The notes under the pieces: model-generated | Database searches by the model: none | What the model saw: the letters and a program-made list of their open reading frames with translations, nothing else | What the model was told of the DNA's origin: nothing | NCBI GenBank assembly: GCA_021796385.1 | Contig: JAJYXQ010000068.1 | Span: forward strand, 1-43,177 | DNA length: 43,177 bases | Direction: 5' to 3' | DNA from: Thermoplasmata archaeon | GTDB taxonomy: Archaea; Thermoplasmatota; Thermoplasmata; Lutacidiplasmatales; UBA184 | Program-made: the position numbers and the translations under genes | In this document: positions 42,537-43,177 of the stretch, one piece after another | How positions within the stretch are numbered: the first letter of the stretch is position 1 | How the letters are laid out: each line of letters opens with the position of its first letter

Positions 42537-43177
42537 TCACTCGTCGGGGTTGCGTTCGTCGGGCTTGGCCGTTTGTTCGACCCCATAGCCACCGGCCCGC
42601 TTGTTCTTCGAACGCTGCGCCCTCTCGAGCAGTTCTCGGGCCTTGTCCTCCGCATTCGGCGGGGAATCGCCCTGGCGCACATCCGTTCCCCGATCCATGG
42701 TGATCCTCAACTCCATCGGCTGCAGCAATCTCGGGTCCAAGTGCCGTACGTTGGGGTTCACCTCTTCAGGTTTGATGTCTCCCTCGAACGGGTTCTCCTC
42801 CTTGCGCTCGGGACCGATTGTTCGTTCCAACTGGACTCGGGTCCCGGGTGCGATCTCGGGAGCGGGTGCGTGGGATTCGGGAACAACAGTATCTGTCTTG
42901 GGGTTCGTTCGTTCCGATTCACCCACGGCCGACACGGGTGGTCGGTCGTTCTTGGTCTCCACGTTTGCGGGGATGGGGGTCTCGACCGTGGAACTTGCCG
43001 CCATGGGAGATTGGGACGGTGTAGGGAGCTTCTGTTCTTGCGATTTGTTATTCCCCGCGGCACCTTGCGTCACTTCGGGGATGAAGAGCGGTCCCGGGTT
43101 CTGGCCTTTGAGGTACCGGCGACCCTTCTTGGTCAGGACGTACCTTCGCTCCCCATTGGTATCCCTTCCTGCTTGGG
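42537..43177 (-). CDS. Partial gene with a winged-helix end and a disordered tail (5' end outside window)
   Basis: The frame is open to the right edge, giving at least 212 residues. The visible N-terminal piece, 'TNGERRYVLTKKGRRYLKGQ', looks like the wing and final helix of a winged-helix DNA-binding domain. The rest is low in hydrophobics and rich in Pro, Glu, Asn and Lys, ending 'YGVEQTAKPDERNPDE', probably disordered. A GTG at 43073 is inside the gene and not its start. Function unknown. Confidence 0.6.
   Translation of the reverse strand, partial: QAGRDTNGERRYVLTKKGRRYLKGQNPGPLFIPEVTQGAAGNNKSQEQKLPTPSQSPMAASSTVETPIPANVETKNDRPPVSAVGESERTNPKTDTVVPESHAPAPEIAPGTRVQLERTIGPERKEENPFEGDIKPEEVNPNVRHLDPRLLQPMELRITMDRGTDVRQGDSPPNAEDKARELLERAQRSKNKRAGGYGVEQTAKPDERNPDE

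Overview
The window looks archaeal and most likely comes from an uncultured, GC-rich member of the Thermoplasmatota. This is an inference from several signs. AT-rich TATA-like boxes lie 20-35 bases before many start codons, which suggests leaderless transcripts. There are two regulators with the bacterio-opsin-activator HTH_10 domain. There are large secreted proteins built from YVTN propeller blades and repeats of the 'ESGLPxGTxWSV' type. There are also several membrane families typical of archaea (DUF998, and perhaps DUF973).

Layout. (1) 1-3789, minus: a giant surface protein (two seven-bladed propellers plus Ig-like domains) that runs off the left edge. (2) 4309-6720, plus: an unusual fusion of an AAA+ ATPase, a TolB-like domain and TPRs. 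(3) 6906-12855: molybdenum cofactor genes. moaD and a BNR-propeller protein are on plus; moaC, a major facilitator transporter, moaB, moeA and moaA are on minus and nearly contiguous. moaE and mobA are not in the window. (4) 12913-16757: two multi-span membrane proteins that share a GxCCS motif and are transcribed divergently around a palindromic TATA box, followed by a 14-or-so-span membrane protein with a C-terminal ferredoxin domain. This may be an undescribed membrane redox module. (5) 16941-20128: two HTH_10 regulators, an SRPBCC protein, a DUF998 protein and a small winged-helix protein. (6) 20327-24962: a phosphohexomutase, a membrane protein, a winged-helix regulator and a zinc-ribbon membrane protein. 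(7) 25571-27690: a Fic enzyme and a RelE-type toxin-antitoxin pair. (8) 27996-36796: two more giant surface proteins, one cut by an in-frame TGA. (9) 37010-43177: small genes (DUF1059, a Cys-rich protein with a PadR regulator), gene fragments, a gene-poor tract with strong hairpins, a secreted protein, a frameshifted DUF2779 nuclease and a partial gene at the right edge.

How the genes fit together. MoaA and MoaC would make the cyclic pyranopterin, MoaD would carry the sulfur, and MoaB and MoeA would adenylate molybdopterin and insert the metal. The neighbouring membrane ferredoxin suggests a link to respiratory or redox enzymes, but that is inference from position only. The surface proteins are related modular proteins. 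The two whose ends are visible share the same 16-residue cytoplasmic tail (one position differs), and blade counts in all three are exact multiples of seven (14, 14 and 7). The right end shows decay (truncations, a frameshift, a nonsense codon), as expected of accessory DNA. No rRNA, tRNA or CRISPR array was recognised.
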